Below are positions 12,093-23,945 of a stretch of DNA of 64,000 bases, piece by piece; within the stretch, counting starts at the first letter, position 1, and each line of letters starts with the position of its first letter. The notes under the pieces were generated by a model. The model was not told where the DNA came from, did no database searches, and worked only from the letters and a program-made list of their open reading frames with translations. Source of the stretch: Excoecaria cochinchinensis. Its lineage: Eukaryota > Streptophyta > Magnoliopsida > Malpighiales > Euphorbiaceae. The stretch is from contig CANTUQ010000035.1 of the NCBI GenBank assembly GCA_947683425.1, positions 6,681,001-6,745,000 on the forward strand. The letters are read 5' to 3'. A program made the translations under genes and the position numbers.

Positions 12093-12545
12093 TCTGGGCA
12101 TGGGTCACGGTGACAACCATTTTGGTTGTGACCGTGAGGTGCCCAGATTTCGCATATGTTCTGGGTTTTGGGTACGTCACGGTGATAACCATTTTGGTTG
12201 TGACCGTGAGGTACCCAAACTTTTGCTTCTGTTTGGCTTCTTTGGTACGTCACGGTGACAACCATTTTGGTTGTGACCGTGAGGTACCCAGAACTTCAAT
12301 TCTGTTTTGGGTTGTGGACATGTCACGGTGACAACCATTTTGGTTGTGACCGTGAGATGTCCAGCTTTTGGGTTCTGTTGATTTTCTTGGTACGTCATGG
12401 TGACAACCATTTTGGTTGTGACCATGAGGTACCCCTTATCAGCATTCTGTCGAGGGCTTTGGTATATCACGGTGACAACCATTTTGCTTGTGACCGTGAC
12501 CTACCAGTCACGGTGACAACCAATTTGGTTGTGACTGTGACCTAC
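12093..12545. repeat. S2 tandem hairpin array, about 72-bp period
   Basis: Seven units begin CACGGTGACAACC (or a close variant) at 12106, 12178, 12251, 12323, 12396, 12468 and 12509. Each folds as CACGGT/ACCGTG and ACAACC/GGTTGT around ATTTT. Outer arms differ between units but stay paired: TCTGGGCA/TGCCCAGA, GGGTAC/GTACCC, GGACAT/ATGTCC. Unit 5 has CATGGT paired with ACCATG, a compensated change. Confidence 0.93.
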
Positions 12546-13227
12546 CCTGTTTCTGCAATAAAATCCTGTTTTTTTCCTACGTTTTAGAAATGTTATACTA
12601 TGGATTTTAGCATTCAATATCACTTGATATGAGCCATAATTGTTCTTGTAATGATCTATTGAAAGTATATGAATTCTTTATTTGTTATAATTAAAATGTG
12701 GACGTTAATTGTATGATTTTAGCCTGCAAGAGTCAGTCTAGTAGATAGTTAGGCATGCCTAATAGAGTCTCTTAGCTGTAGCCCTCAGTTCAGTTTGGAT
12801 CCCGATTAGGTCCCTCGCTTGGTTCCTCGCGAAGCCCTTTGTGTTCGGATCTTGTTTAAGGTCCATATTGAAAATGTTTTGTGGAAATTAAATGTAAAAA
12901 TTAGTTTCTCGATTCGTACCCGTAAGGTACTGTTTGTAATCGGCTCGTACCCGTAAAGTACTGTTTGTTCACTCGTTATCCACTACTTTGAGTCAGCAAG
13001 CACTTTGCCTTTTTGAATTTCTTTGTTATGTATGAAATTGTATTATCCGAATATGTTTATTAATGAGATGTTATGAAGGCAGTGGTACTTAATCGAAGGT
13101 ATGACTCTATATGTTTATATGTGCATATGTTCATACTCTTGTTTAATGTGTACTTCTGATTATGCCATCTGTATGTGTATACCTTGACGACCATTGTGAA
13201 TGGTTGTCCTTTGCTATATGTGTGTTT

Positions 13228-13254
13228 CCCCACTAAGCATTTATCGCTTAGCAC
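13228..13254 (+). other. LTR hairpin (S2)
   Basis: CTAAGCA-tttat-CGCTTAG forms a stem with one G-T or A-C variant pair, set between CCCCA and CAC. It is followed by ACCCGTGCAGGTG, another word shared between families. Confidence 0.8.
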
Positions 13255-13929
13255 GGTGTGTTTACCCGTGCAGGTGCGAAAGGAGTTTGCTTGGGAGAGT
13301 CGCAGCCATCGGAGTCAACACAGCTGGGTCTTTAGTGTAGGGCTTAATTTTGTATTTTGAGGATTCCTTTTGTATAGAACTCTCTTACTTCAGTTTTGTA
13401 ATAGCTTCTGCATATGTATATGTATAATTTTGGGATTTGTAATTATCTTTTGTATCTTTGGGTTAATCAAACAGTAATGTAATGTTTTCCGTTATATTAA
13501 TGTATGATCAGCTTATTTCCTGTATGGTTTTGTAAAGTTTTAAATTACCCTATATTTCGGTATGTATGTTTATGTATGGATGTATGTATATTCTGTATCT
13601 GTGTGGTGGCACCTCTACTCATACGGCATCTCACTCCTTATCGGATGGGATCGCTTAAGTACGGGTAAGGGGTGTTACAAAACGCATATGCAAATGTTTC
13701 TCATGTATGGTCAGAGGAATAATGCAATGACAATGTGATATTTCATGTATGCTAAGTGATGCAAAAGAAATGGAACTGATGCTGTAATGATGCACTTTAT
13801 CCCATCCCCATGATTCAATATGCTTTTTATACAAATACTTTTTCTGGAGATAGCTGACAGGTACACAGAGTATTACCAAGACCTTACAGAATCCAAATAC
13901 CCTTCTTTCTAAAAGTACCAAAATAAACT

Positions 13930-14142
13930 TTACTCGAACATATCAAAACAAAACTTACTGGAAGGTTCTGCAGACTCTGTCACTTCCCTACGGTGTGCAA
14001 CAAATTTCGATGGCACCGGAGCAGCGCTAAGCAATTCCTTCACATCCTTTCTAGCTTGCTGAGCTATATTCTCACTCATCTTCTTAGGACAATAGACTAG
14101 TTGATGTTCTAAGCTGCCACATCTGAAACAAGCTCTAGTCAT
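13930..14142 (-). pseudogene. gag: E2 interior A: Gag zinc-knuckle fragment
   Basis: The reading carries CFRCGSLEHQLVYC (CX2CX4HX4C) followed by an Ala/Lys-rich tail. The upstream Cys/His boxes are disrupted by a stop near 14143. It is homologous to 19241-19558 in interior B. Capsid sequence is absent. Confidence 0.8.
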
Positions 14143-14284
14143 CAGTCAACACAAGCCCCGATGTCGCTTCTAATAGTACTGACATGTCGTCATTCCCTTA
14201 ACTTTCTTACACTGGATCCCATGTTGCTTTTGACAATGTTGACACATCGGAGGTTCTCGAATCCTCTTACACGCTGACATCTCT

Positions 14285-14512
14285 TTACCCGAACCTTTTT
14301 TTCTTTTGGGGTACATTCCGAACAATTTCTTGAGAAGCTCGAGGAGAAGTCAATCTATCCAAAATCCAAATCAGCCCTTGCACTAACGTCCTATCATTAG
14401 AAATATGAACGGAATCTCCAATCGTAGGATGCTCAGAAAAACTCTGATCAGCACTAACTGGATTCACACTTTCTATTGTCTCGCCCACATTCTCACTAGG
14501 ATCAGACTCCAT
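14285..14512 (-). pseudogene. gag: E2 interior A: Gag N-terminal fragment
   Basis: The start is ATG (MESDPSENVGETIESVNP...), about 110 nt from the primer site. It resembles the N-terminus of E3's Gag (MDSDSAHG...ESVNPP), so it is a true Gag start. The frame ends after about 75 codons and leads into the zinc-knuckle part, skipping the whole capsid domain. Confidence 0.75.
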
Positions 14513-14623
14513 CTAGAGACGACACAAGACAAGACACATCTGCATTAGGCCATGACACGAAACCGACTCACATGTAAATACTCGACACATAACAAACAAG
14601 ACAACCAGAACCACCAAACCTGT

Positions 14624-14635
14624 GCTCTGATACCA
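14624..14635 (-). other. E2 interior A primer-binding site
   Basis: The reverse complement is TGGTATCAGAGC, complementary to the 3' end of initiator methionine tRNA. It lies 5 bp from LTR copy 2, so copy 2 is the 5' LTR of interior A. Confidence 0.88.
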
Positions 14636-15107
14636 CTAACTGTAAACCCCTACCCATACGTAGGCGATCCCATCCGAATCGGAGTGAGATGCCCTATGAG
14701 TCAAGGTGTTACCACATAGATACAATGCAAAGCATACATAAATAAAGGGTAATTAAAAACTTACCTTGCGGGCAAAAGCTGGTCATGCCTTAATTCACCC
14801 ACACGCAGGCACTAAACGGAAGTATATACACATGCATACATGCATACACTCCTTCAACCAGCGGAAGCATAAGGCGAGTAATAAAACCTAGGAATAACTT
14901 AATACATAAGCATTTTAACGTTACATCGTCTGAAATATTACAACAAAATATTTGCATAATAATTACATATACAAGAGGCTATAGAAATACATAATCCAAA
15001 ATACAAAAGTTGAACAAAATACAAAACTCCTAACTCCTATGTGGACGACTTTGCAGATGCTCGACTCTAACAGAACCAAACCTGCCACCTGCATGGGAAA
15101 AGAACCC

Positions 15108-15134
15108 GTGCTAAGCAATAAACGCTTAGTGGGG
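15108..15134 (-). other. LTR hairpin (E2 LTR2)
   Basis: CTAAGCA-ataaa-CGCTTAG, with one mismatch at the loop side. Confidence 0.75.
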
Positions 15135-16460
15135 AGAATACACAAGCAGTATGGACGACCATTCACAATGGTCGTCAAGGCATGATACATGCAAATAGCA
15201 TATGCGAACATTCATATCATATAAATAATCATGCTTGCATAATCAAGGCATTCATTCGGACACTCATCCATATCCATATACTCATGTCGAAAGCAAACTA
15301 AGGCATATAGAATACCATACACAATACAAGTATTATCATACAGAACTACATACAATCTCACACGCATATACTTACTGAGGTATCAGATATCAGTACCTTA
15401 CCGTGCATAGTCGCATGAGATTTACACATGCGATTATCATACCCAAATACCCATATATTAACTGAAAACCCATTCACATGCTAGAAGATTACCATGCAAT
15501 AACGCACTCAACTATTATTCCAAGAACACTAGCTATCTAAGCCTACTTTTGTCATGTCAGTACACACACACAAGCCGAAACCCAAGGGAAGACGTCAAAA
15601 CACCACACTTCCACTGCGCAACTCTATCATATAAAATATCATGCCATGAAACGTAGACACATAACAACATGCCGAAGATACTGCAATAGTTGAAATAAAA
15701 AGAACATGCAGCAAAATATTACATTCAGGGCATACACTAGTTTAAGATCAGATTCTTCTACGCTTTAACTTGCCTCATCATCTTCCATTACGGCACATAC
15801 ACTTACCGAAGCCTATCCACATGCATTGCACCCCAAATAATACATATGTAATCATTCAATAGTAAAGATCGCCTGATTCTGCATACTAGTTCACATGCTA
15901 CCATAATAGTTAACAGCACAAAATAACATTCATATACATACTAATTAACTATATCAGTCCGTAATTTAAGCTCATATTAAAATACATATTAATTCATATG
16001 CTTATAACCTAACTAGTCGGATTCACATTCCCATAAGCATAACATAATAAAATATATTCATGGCATTTGAAAGATCATGGTCACAGTCATGCACGTTTTA
16101 ATTCCAGTACTTATATCCATAACTGATGGTATACAAATACATTCACAATATGATATACATATATATATATACAGATATATATGTCCAATTCACATGTTTG
16201 AGTCACACTCAACCCATTCAGAGATTCATAGCCACATTCGGATACATAACTGATTCACATGTCTAAAATCATGTTCATTTGAATATCACATTTTCTCGTT
16301 CATATCAGACAAAACAAACAGAATACCTACTGACTCAAAATAATGGATAACGAGTGTACGTATGGCGGTACCTTACGGGTACGAATCGAAAAGCAACATC
16401 ATTTTTCACATTCAAAAACATTTTTTGAGGGGACCTTAAACAAGATCAATACACATTAAA

Positions 16461-16546
16461 GGTTCGCGAGGAACCAAATAGGGACCTGATCGGGGTCCAA
16501 TGTCTAAAGGTGCTGCAGCTAAAGAGACTCTATTAGGCATGCCTAA
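16461..16546 (-). other. LTR palindrome module (E2 LTR2)
   Basis: GGTTCGCGAGGAACC at 16461-16475 and TTAGGCATGCCTAA at 16533-16546. One GGTACCTTACGGGTAC unit lies upstream at about 16366-16382. Confidence 0.75.
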
Positions 16547-17274
16547 CTATCCACTAGACTGACTCTCGCAGGTCATGCATCATTCAAATCATGTGTCGAA
16601 TCACATAATATATATCATCATACATAATCCAGAGTATAGGAGACGTATACATATATTCATAATGTAAGTCATACCTCATACAATTCGCATTATGAAGCAT
16701 GCAATATAGTTCAATCAATACACTTTAGCACTATACAGTGTTCTAAAACATATTAGAGTCAAACATAGAACAATATTTTGCCAACGATTAACAATGCATA
16801 ATCTTAATCATGTAATGATGCAATTTACATTTAAACATAGCATATTATTCTTAGAGAAAGTTGATGAGAAACTGTATGCATAACACCTATCACAATTTAA
16901 TATAACATGCTCATAATAATAGTAACCATGATCACGGCATTCAACTCACTTGTATACAATATGCAACTCATGATACGAATCACAATAATTTACATAGATA
17001 AACCAAAGCATACTTCCATGTGTAACATACAATTATACTCACATTCACAACAAGAAATCATAAATAAGACATGCATAATCCAATATCATTCAACATCCTA
17101 TAACGTACAATATCGTATACATTACTTATTATTTGGCTAAGTCAAAATACCAATTATATCATTTGCACATTAAGAACACATAAATGAGGACTAAATAACT
17201 CAAAACAGAAGAAACCGGATTGAAAAAGACCTAAAAACGTTTGATGAAAATAGGAGGGATTCAGGCACTGAGGG

Positions 17275-17645
17275 ACACGAGTCGTGATGAGGAGCACGAC
17301 TTGTGCTCCTGAAGACTTGGGGAGCACGACTCGTGCTCCTGCTTCCTGCCAGAGCACGTCTCGTGTTCGTGGAACACGACTCGTGCTCTGGCTCTCTACT
17401 CCCTCAGATGGCATAAAACAGAAGAAAAAGAAGAGAGGAAGGACACTCACCAGAGGAACATGACTCACACTACCAAGCACGACTCGGACAGGTACACAGA
17501 CAGCAAAACGAAGAAGGCAAAACATAGAAAAGACGAGAGGAAGAAAACAGAGGGAGAAGGAAGAAGATCAGCACGTCTCGTGCTCTTGAGGATGACTCGT
17601 GCTCTTTGAGTACATCTCGTGCTCTTGAGCGCGTCACGTGCTTAC
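17275..17645. repeat. E2 LTR2 palindrome array
   Basis: Repeats built on GAGCACGACTCGTGCTC occupy about 17275-17390 and 17570-17645. The spacing matches LTR1, but several arms have changed. Confidence 0.88.
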
Positions 17646-18034
17646 CTCCTCACAAAACCCACACTCTCCTAAGAACACGATGAACATCAAAATAATCCAG
17701 TAACGAAAAACCCATAACATCAAGAACAGAGGCTATCAAATTCACGCGATTCCCATTCCAAATTAATATACAAACAGTTCAAACCTAAATCATGCATTAC
17801 TAACACAATACCCAAACAATTTATGCATAAACTCATATTAAAATACACAAATCACTGGAAATAAAACACACTTGCATACTCCTAATCCAAGGGGAAATGA
17901 AGACAGAGACAACCCAAACTCAAAATGACAAAATTACAGAGCTCCCAAACCTAGAAATGATGATCAAAAATCACTATTCAAGCTTCAATCTTCAGTCCTT
18001 TCCTTTCCTTTAAACTTCTTCTTGCAACCCAAAG

Positions 18035-18151
18035 CTTGCACAAACCAAAACCCAGAATTACTCTTTGAAAACCCTAACTCAAATAAAAACCAGTTGAAGA
18101 AGAAGAAGAAGAAGCAAATCCAAAATGCAGGAACCCTAAACCCCAACTTAC
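18035..18151 (-). other. E2 LTR2 candidate leader intron
   Basis: Donor AG|GTAAGTTG is close to the plant consensus, with a 117-nt T-rich body and acceptor TGCAAG. The segment is homologous to 6057-6170. Confidence 0.5.
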
Positions 18152-19240
18152 CTCTTCAATCTTGCCTCTAAGACTTCCCAAAGAACTCCAGTTAACACAC
18201 AAACCAGGGGATTAAGATCAAGAAGGGAGAAGAGAGAAGAAAGAAAACGTGAAGGGGTGGAGGAGAGGGCAGAACGTGATCTGCCTCCTTCTCTCTTTCT
18301 TTTTCCTTTTTCTTCTCTTCTCACTAATTGCACACACACCCACTAGCCACATGGCATCCTCCTATTGGCTCCAACCAAAATATCTTGTCTTATTACTCTT
18401 AAATCCTTTGACAAACTTGCACTTTACTCACTAGCACAATTCTTTCCTTACAAACTTTAATTGTCATTTCAATTAGGTCCTTACTACTCCAATTCCACAT
18501 GCACACATTACCAAAATACCCTCGCTTATCCAGACTTAGCATACACATTCCAACTAGGCCCGATTTGGGGTGTGACAACTCTTCCCTCTTAAAATAATTT
18601 CGTCCTCGAAATTCACTTACACCGAAAAGAATTCCCAACAATACACTTTAATACACCACTGAACTCATACACTTCGCTTTTAAGCTGCTCACTTGCTTAA
18701 ACTTATCACCATCACCATGCTCTTAAATCACTTTCTTATATTCGAATCAAACATGCTCACCAGAATAATCATTACTCAATTGCACATTAGAAATCAAAGT
18801 ACAAACACCTCACACATAAACCAATTAACTTTCGCCAAAAGCTACACAAATCCTTTAATGCTTCAAAGATGTCCGTCATACATGCTGTTTCCTTTAACAA
18901 TACTTCTGTTAAACTCAAAAATAATTTTACATTCACTTGTATAAGATTCCAAAATACTCCATGTACACCCTGTCAGCTTTCTCTCAATCAAAACGCATAT
19001 GCAAATATTTCTCATATATGGTCAGAGGAATAATGCAATGAGAATGTGATGTTCAATGTATGCAGAGTGATGCAAAAGAAATGTAACTGATGCTGTAATG
19101 ATGCACTTTATCCCATCCCCATGATTCAATATGCTTTTTATTCAAATACTTTTTCTGGAGATGGCTGACAGGTATACAGAGTATTACCAAGACCTTACAG
19201 AATCCAAATACCCTTATTTCTCAAAGTACCAAAATAAACT

Positions 19241-19558
19241 TTACTCGAACATATCAAAACAAAACTTACTGAAAGGTTCTGCAGACTCTGTCACTTCCCT
19301 ACGGTGTGCAACAAATTCCGATGGCACTCGAGCAGCACTAAGCAATTCCTTCACATCCTTTCTAGCTTGCTGAGCTAGATTCTCACTCATCTTCTTATAA
19401 CAATCGACTATTTGATGTTCTAAGCTGCCACATCTGAAACAAGCTCCAATCATCAGTCGACATAAGCCCCGATGTCGCTTCTGATAGTACTGACATGTCG
19501 GTATTCCCTTAACTTTCTTACACTGGATCCCATGTTGCTTCTGACAATGTTGACACAT
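19241..19558 (-). pseudogene. gag: E2 interior B: Gag nucleocapsid-like ORF
   Basis: This 105-codon frame has three Cys/His boxes: CQHCQKQHGIQC, a degenerate CQYYQKRHRGLC, and the zinc knuckle CFRCGSLEHQIVDC. An Ala/Lys-rich tail follows. In full-length relatives this is the nucleocapsid end of Gag. It is separated from the N-terminal Gag piece by a stop near 19568. It could still bind RNA if translated, but expression is not shown. Confidence 0.72.
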
Positions 19559-19567
19559 CGGAGGTTC

Positions 19568-19822
19568 TCAAATCCTCTTACCCGCTGACATCTCTCTCCC
19601 GATCCTTTTTTTCTTTTGGGGTATATTCCAAATAATTTCTTGAGAAGCTTGAGGAGCAATCAATCTATCCAAAATCTGAATAAGCCCTTGCTCTAACGTC
19701 CTATCATCAGAAATAGGAATGGAATCTCCAACCGAAGGATGCTCAGAAACACTCTGATCAGCACTTACTGGATTCACACTTTCTATTGTCTCGCCCACAT
19801 TCTCACTAGGATCAGACTCCAT
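19568..19822 (-). pseudogene. gag: E2 interior B: Gag N-terminal ORF
   Basis: This 84-codon frame begins MESDPSENVGETIESVNP and ends in a basic stretch (PQKKKR). It is homologous to the start of E3's Gag. The capsid domain that should follow is missing, as in interior A, so the loss predates the duplication of the interior. Confidence 0.72.
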
Positions 19823-19933
19823 CTAGACACGACACAAGACAAGACACATCTGCATTAGGCCATGACACGAAACAGACTCACATGCAAATACTCGACACAT
19901 AATAAATAAGACAACCAGAACCACCAAACTTGG

Positions 19934-19945
19934 GCTCTAATACCA
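19934..19945 (-). other. E2 interior B primer-binding site (one change)
   Basis: The reverse complement is TGGTATTAGAGC, one base from the initiator-methionine tRNA site. The adjacent LTR copy 3 starts TATAACACC instead of TGTAACACC. Confidence 0.85.
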
Positions 19946-20417
19946 CTACTATAACACCCCCCACCCATACGTAGGCGATCCCATCCGAATCGAAGTGAGA
20001 TGCCGTATGAGTCAGGGTGTTACCACACAGATACAATGCAAAGCATACATAAATACAGGGTAATTAAAAACTTACCTTGCGGGCAAAAGCTGGTCATGCC
20101 TTAATTCACCCACACGCAGGCACTAAATGGAAGTATATACACATGCATACACGCATACACTCCTTCAACCAGCAGAAGCATAAGGCGAGTAATAAAACCG
20201 AGGAATAACTTAGTACATAAGCATTTTAATGTTACATCATCTGAAATATTACATCAAAATATTTGCATAATAATTACATATACAAGAGGCTATAGAAATA
20301 CATAATCCAAAATACAAAAGCTGAACAAAATACAAAACTCCTAACTCCTATGTGGCCGACTTTGCAGATGCTTGACTCGAATAGAACCAAACCTGCCACC
20401 TGCACTGGAAAAGAACC

Positions 20418-20444
20418 ATGCTAAGCGATAAATGCTTAGTGGGG
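20418..20444 (-). other. LTR hairpin (E2 LTR3)
   Basis: CTAAGCG-ataaa-TGCTTAG, with one G-T pair. Confidence 0.75.
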
Positions 20445-22651
20445 AGAACACACAAGCAGTATGGACGACCATTCACAATGGTCGTCAAGGCATGATACAT
20501 GCAAATGGCATATGCGGACATTCATATCACATAAATAATCACGCTTGCATAATCAAGGCATTCATTCGGACACTCATCCATATCCATATACTCATGTCGA
20601 AAGTAAACTAAGGCATATAGAATACCATACACAATACAAGTATTATCATGCAGAACTACATACAATCTCACACGCATATACTTACTGAGGTATCGTATAT
20701 CAGTACCTTACCGTGCATAGTCGCATGAGATTTACACATGTGATTATCATACCAAATACCCATACATTAACTAAAAACCCATTCACATGCTATAAGATTA
20801 CCATGCAATAACGCACTCAACTATTATGCTAAGAACACTAGCTATCTAAGCCTACTTTTGTCATGTCAGTACATACACACTAGCCGAAACCTAAGGGAAG
20901 ACGTCAAAACACCACACTTCCACTGCACAACTCTATCACATAAAATATCATGCCATTAAATGTAGACACATGACAACATGCCAAAGATACTACAATAACT
21001 GAAACCAAAGGAACATGCAGCAAAATATTACATTCAGGGCATACACTAGTTCAAGATCAGATTCTTCTAGACTTTAACTTGCCTCATCATCATCCATTAC
21101 GGCGCATACACTTACCGAAGCCAATCTACATGCATTGCACCCCAAATAATACATATGTAATCATTCAATAGTCAATATCGCCTTATTATGCATACTAGTT
21201 CACATGCTACCATAATAGTTAACAACATAAAATAACATTCATATACATACTAATTAACTATATCAGTCCGTAATTTAAGCTCATATTCATATGCATATTA
21301 ATTCATATGCTTATAACCTAACTAGTCGGATTCACATTCCCATAAGCATAACATAATAAAATATATTCATGGCATTTGAAAGATTATGGTCACAGTCATG
21401 CACGTTTTAATTCCAGTACTTATATCCATAGCTGATGGTATACAAATACATTCACAATATAATATACATATATATATATATATATACAGATATATATGTC
21501 CAATTCACATGTTTGAGTGACACTCAACCCATTTAGAGATTCATAGCCACATTTGGATACATAATTGATTCACATGTCTAAAATCATGCTCATTCGGATA
21601 TCACATTTTCTTGTTCATATCAGACAAAACAAATAGAATACCTGCTGACTCAAAATAGTGGATAACGAGTGTACGCATGGAGGTACCTTAAGGGTACGAA
21701 TCGATGTATGGCGGTACCTTACGGGTACTGATGCGGAACCCCAAGGCTAAAGAACCCGAAACCCCTAAGAACACACAATATGGCAAGAACATGAACAAGA
21801 AGAAACTCCCAATCTAAAGAACCCCCAAACAACATATGAATGGAAACGCTTATGATAGATTGCTTTATAAACACAAGAACAGAATTCACCACAAAGTAAA
21901 TACCTTGATAAGAAATAAGTTCTTGATGCAAAAGAAGAAGACAAGCAAATCCTCTCCCTTGAAGAAAATTCGGCCAAGCCAAATGATGATATTCAAAAGT
22001 GTTTAAAATCTGCCTTTTACAACTTATAATGAGGTATTTATAGCCCCCAAAAGGTAGGTAACCCTAAATAAGTCAAAAGGCCACCTAACACTTGGGCCTC
22101 CCACCAAACCCTAAATTAGTCAAAAGGCCACATAACACATGGGCCTTCCACCAAATAACTAAAGCCCAAACTTATTAACTCTAAAATACAGCCCACAAGC
22201 CTAAAATAATTAAATTAAATGAGCCCAAGCTAAAATAAGCCCAACTCACTTAAAATAAGCCTATTAAGCTATATGAGGGTCTAACTAAACAAATTAAAAT
22301 AAAACAAGTCCAACATAATAAAATAAGTCCCTTGGGCCACCTAAAGCTACTCTACTTGCTTAAAATAGTTGATCAAGCCCATTTGATTCTTCTCATGTCC
22401 ATTCGGCCCCATTGGATTTGCATTAATGCCATTCGGCCCCAATCTCCCTTGACTTTCCATAATTTCCACAATTTGGCTCGTGTAGGATTGTCATGATGGG
22501 TTGACCCCCCTGTGCACGCATCATCCCCTCCCTCTTTAGAGAAGATTCGTCCTTGAATTTTCGTCTTATTCAAGTTGGGAATTGAAGCTGGTGGAATAAA
22601 TTGGTCTTTATAAACGATCTTGGGAATAGGTGGAAATAATATGAAAGCATC

Positions 22652-23198
22652 TTAAAAAAAGAACTCATCATGTTCCTGCAAGTTAACACAAAAACTAGGA
22701 AAAATATGGTTAGTTAATTCAGGAATCTCATTTTGATCATGATTATCTTCTTTTTCCATGTTCAATTCAACCTCCTGAAGCACCACATGATCAATCATAA
22801 CATGTTGATCGTCCAACTCAACTAAACAAGCATCTTCCATTTTACAATCTTCTTCCTTGTCCCTCAAACAATCAACGTCTACACTTCCACTTATGTCTTC
22901 CTCATTTACAACATCATTATCATATAAATCTATAGCATCTCTTTCAGCTTCACAAATAATCTCTTCACTACAACTTCCTCTTTCTTTCTTTTTCCTTTTG
23001 CAAACACTTATCTAGTTGTCTAAAAAGTTGTTTAAACCGCAATTCTGCATTTTTAAGGTCTTCCTTCAATAACTTAGTATCCTTTTTTAACTCATCCAAT
23101 GTTTCTTGATCTAAATGTTGTCTTGACTTGTAATAGGACATCCTCACAATCACTTCCTCACGTGTTTCACTCAAAATATGGCACTCCACTCGTGTCAC
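22652..23198 (-). CDS. E4 interior: two short charged ORFs, function unknown
   Basis: The first frame (23198-22968, 76 codons) is rich in Lys, Glu and Leu with heptad-like spacing (LDQETLDELKKDTKLLKEDL), so a coiled coil is likely. The second (22867-22652, 71 codons) is acidic. They are in sense with the element but match no retrotransposon enzyme that I recognise. They may be a shortened Gag or captured sequence, or simply open by chance. The remaining interior (23199-23947) is AT-rich with poly-T runs and shows nothing else. Confidence 0.3.
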
Positions 23199-23933
23199 TC
23201 TATTTGGCTTTACCTTCTTTTAAGGTCACTCACTCGAGCCTTTTTACCATTCAAGCTTGCTATCTTCAATTGCACTTTAGAACTCAATCCCAAGTCAAGA
23301 TGATTCACAAGTCAACAAATTTAAATGAGAATGCAATGAAAACACTTAACAAAGAAAGTCAAGAATGACGCCTACCAACAAATTGCCACTTTTATTTTTC
23401 AAATTAATTTTTCAAATTCAAATGTTGGACAAATTTGAATCTTGGTATTTCCCTAAGAGAAAAGTCAATTTTGATACAATGGATGTGAAGACAAGAAATC
23501 AAAAAAAGTCAAAAATGACAACTACCCATAAATATTTACTTTGACTTTTCAAATTAATTTCCAAATTCAAAGTATGACCAAATCTAAATTTTTGTTTCTT
23601 TGTGATTTTTCTTTCCTAACTTTATCTCAATGCTGACTTTTCTTTTTTTTTTTTTTTAAATTCGGATGAAAAGTGCTGTGAATAGTACTGTGAACTGTAA
23701 CTTGAACGGTACCAACGATTTTCTTTCTTTTTTTTAGAACTTAAAATATCAAACACAAGATCTGATATAGGAACAAAGAAGAACACAAAAGAACAAATTC
23801 AAAAATAAAGAAGAACACGAAATTGATAAGAATAAGATTGCAAATTAAACAACGCAGAATTATCTTGTTCTAATGGAAATAAAATAATAGAAAAAAAATA
23901 ACACAAGATAAATAAGAATTTATCCTAATCCAA

Positions 23934-23945
23934 GCTCTGATACCA
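23934..23945 (-). other. E4 primer-binding site
   Basis: The reverse complement is TGGTATCAGAGC, the initiator methionine tRNA complement. It lies 2 bp from the LTR start at 23948. Confidence 0.88.

Larger units (their letters stand above)
11020..13679 (+). mobile_element. S2: solo LTR, about 2.66 kb
   Basis: It runs from TGTCACACC to TGTTACA with the duplication AAACG at 11015-11019 and 13680-13684. The uninterrupted site is visible near 18990. It has no interior, so it is a solo LTR. Its start (CCCCGTTTGCCCCCTAG) resembles the E3 and E1 LTRs, so it belongs to their group. It contains a candidate leader intron (11527-11646), a seven-unit hairpin array (12093-12545), TTAGGCATGCCTAA at 12749-12762 and a hairpin at 13228-13254. 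Confidence 0.93.
6597..14640 (-). mobile_element. E2 interior A (split by S1 and S2)
   Basis: Removing S1 and S2 leaves 6597-6777, 10783-11019 and 13685-14640. Together these are about 1,374 bp, nearly the same length as interior B (1,372 bp). The interior has a primer site, a short Gag N-terminus, a zinc knuckle and a non-coding remainder. There is no protease, RT or integrase. Confidence 0.88.
14641..18577 (-). repeat. E2 LTR copy 2 (shared middle LTR)
   Basis: This 3,937-bp LTR serves as the 5' LTR of interior A and the 3' LTR of interior B. Its start is altered (TGTAAACCCC for TGTAACACCCC). Internal landmarks match copy 1: hairpin 15108-15134, GGTTCGCGAGGAACC 16461-16475, TTAGGCATGCCTAA 16533-16546, palindromes 17275-17645 and candidate intron 18035-18151. 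It has one GGTACCTTACGGGTAC unit where copies 1 and 3 have two. No gene is seen. Confidence 0.92.
18578..19949 (-). mobile_element. E2 interior B (uninterrupted, 1,372 bp)
   Basis: In sense the order is primer site, leader of about 110 nt, Gag N-terminus (19822-19568), zinc-knuckle segment (19558-19241), about 650 bp without a supported gene, then a polyprotein-tail relic and purine tract (18578-18600). Its empty sites for S1 and S2 prove those insertions in interior A. No enzyme domain is present. Confidence 0.9.

Noticed and set aside
11815..12482. ORFs on both strands across the S2 hairpin array
   Set aside because: They translate the tandem hairpins (VTTILVVTV, HGHNQNG repeats). Their period comes from the DNA repeat.
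12093..12545. CRISPR-like array (regular 72-bp period, palindromic repeats)
   Set aside because: The DNA is a plant LTR, there are no cas genes, and the units vary in both repeat and spacer parts. It is an LTR hairpin array.
14624..14635. tRNA gene fragment (GCTCTGATACCA)
   Set aside because: It sits at the LTR edge in all Tekay-type elements here and is the primer-binding site. No tRNA cloverleaf surrounds it.
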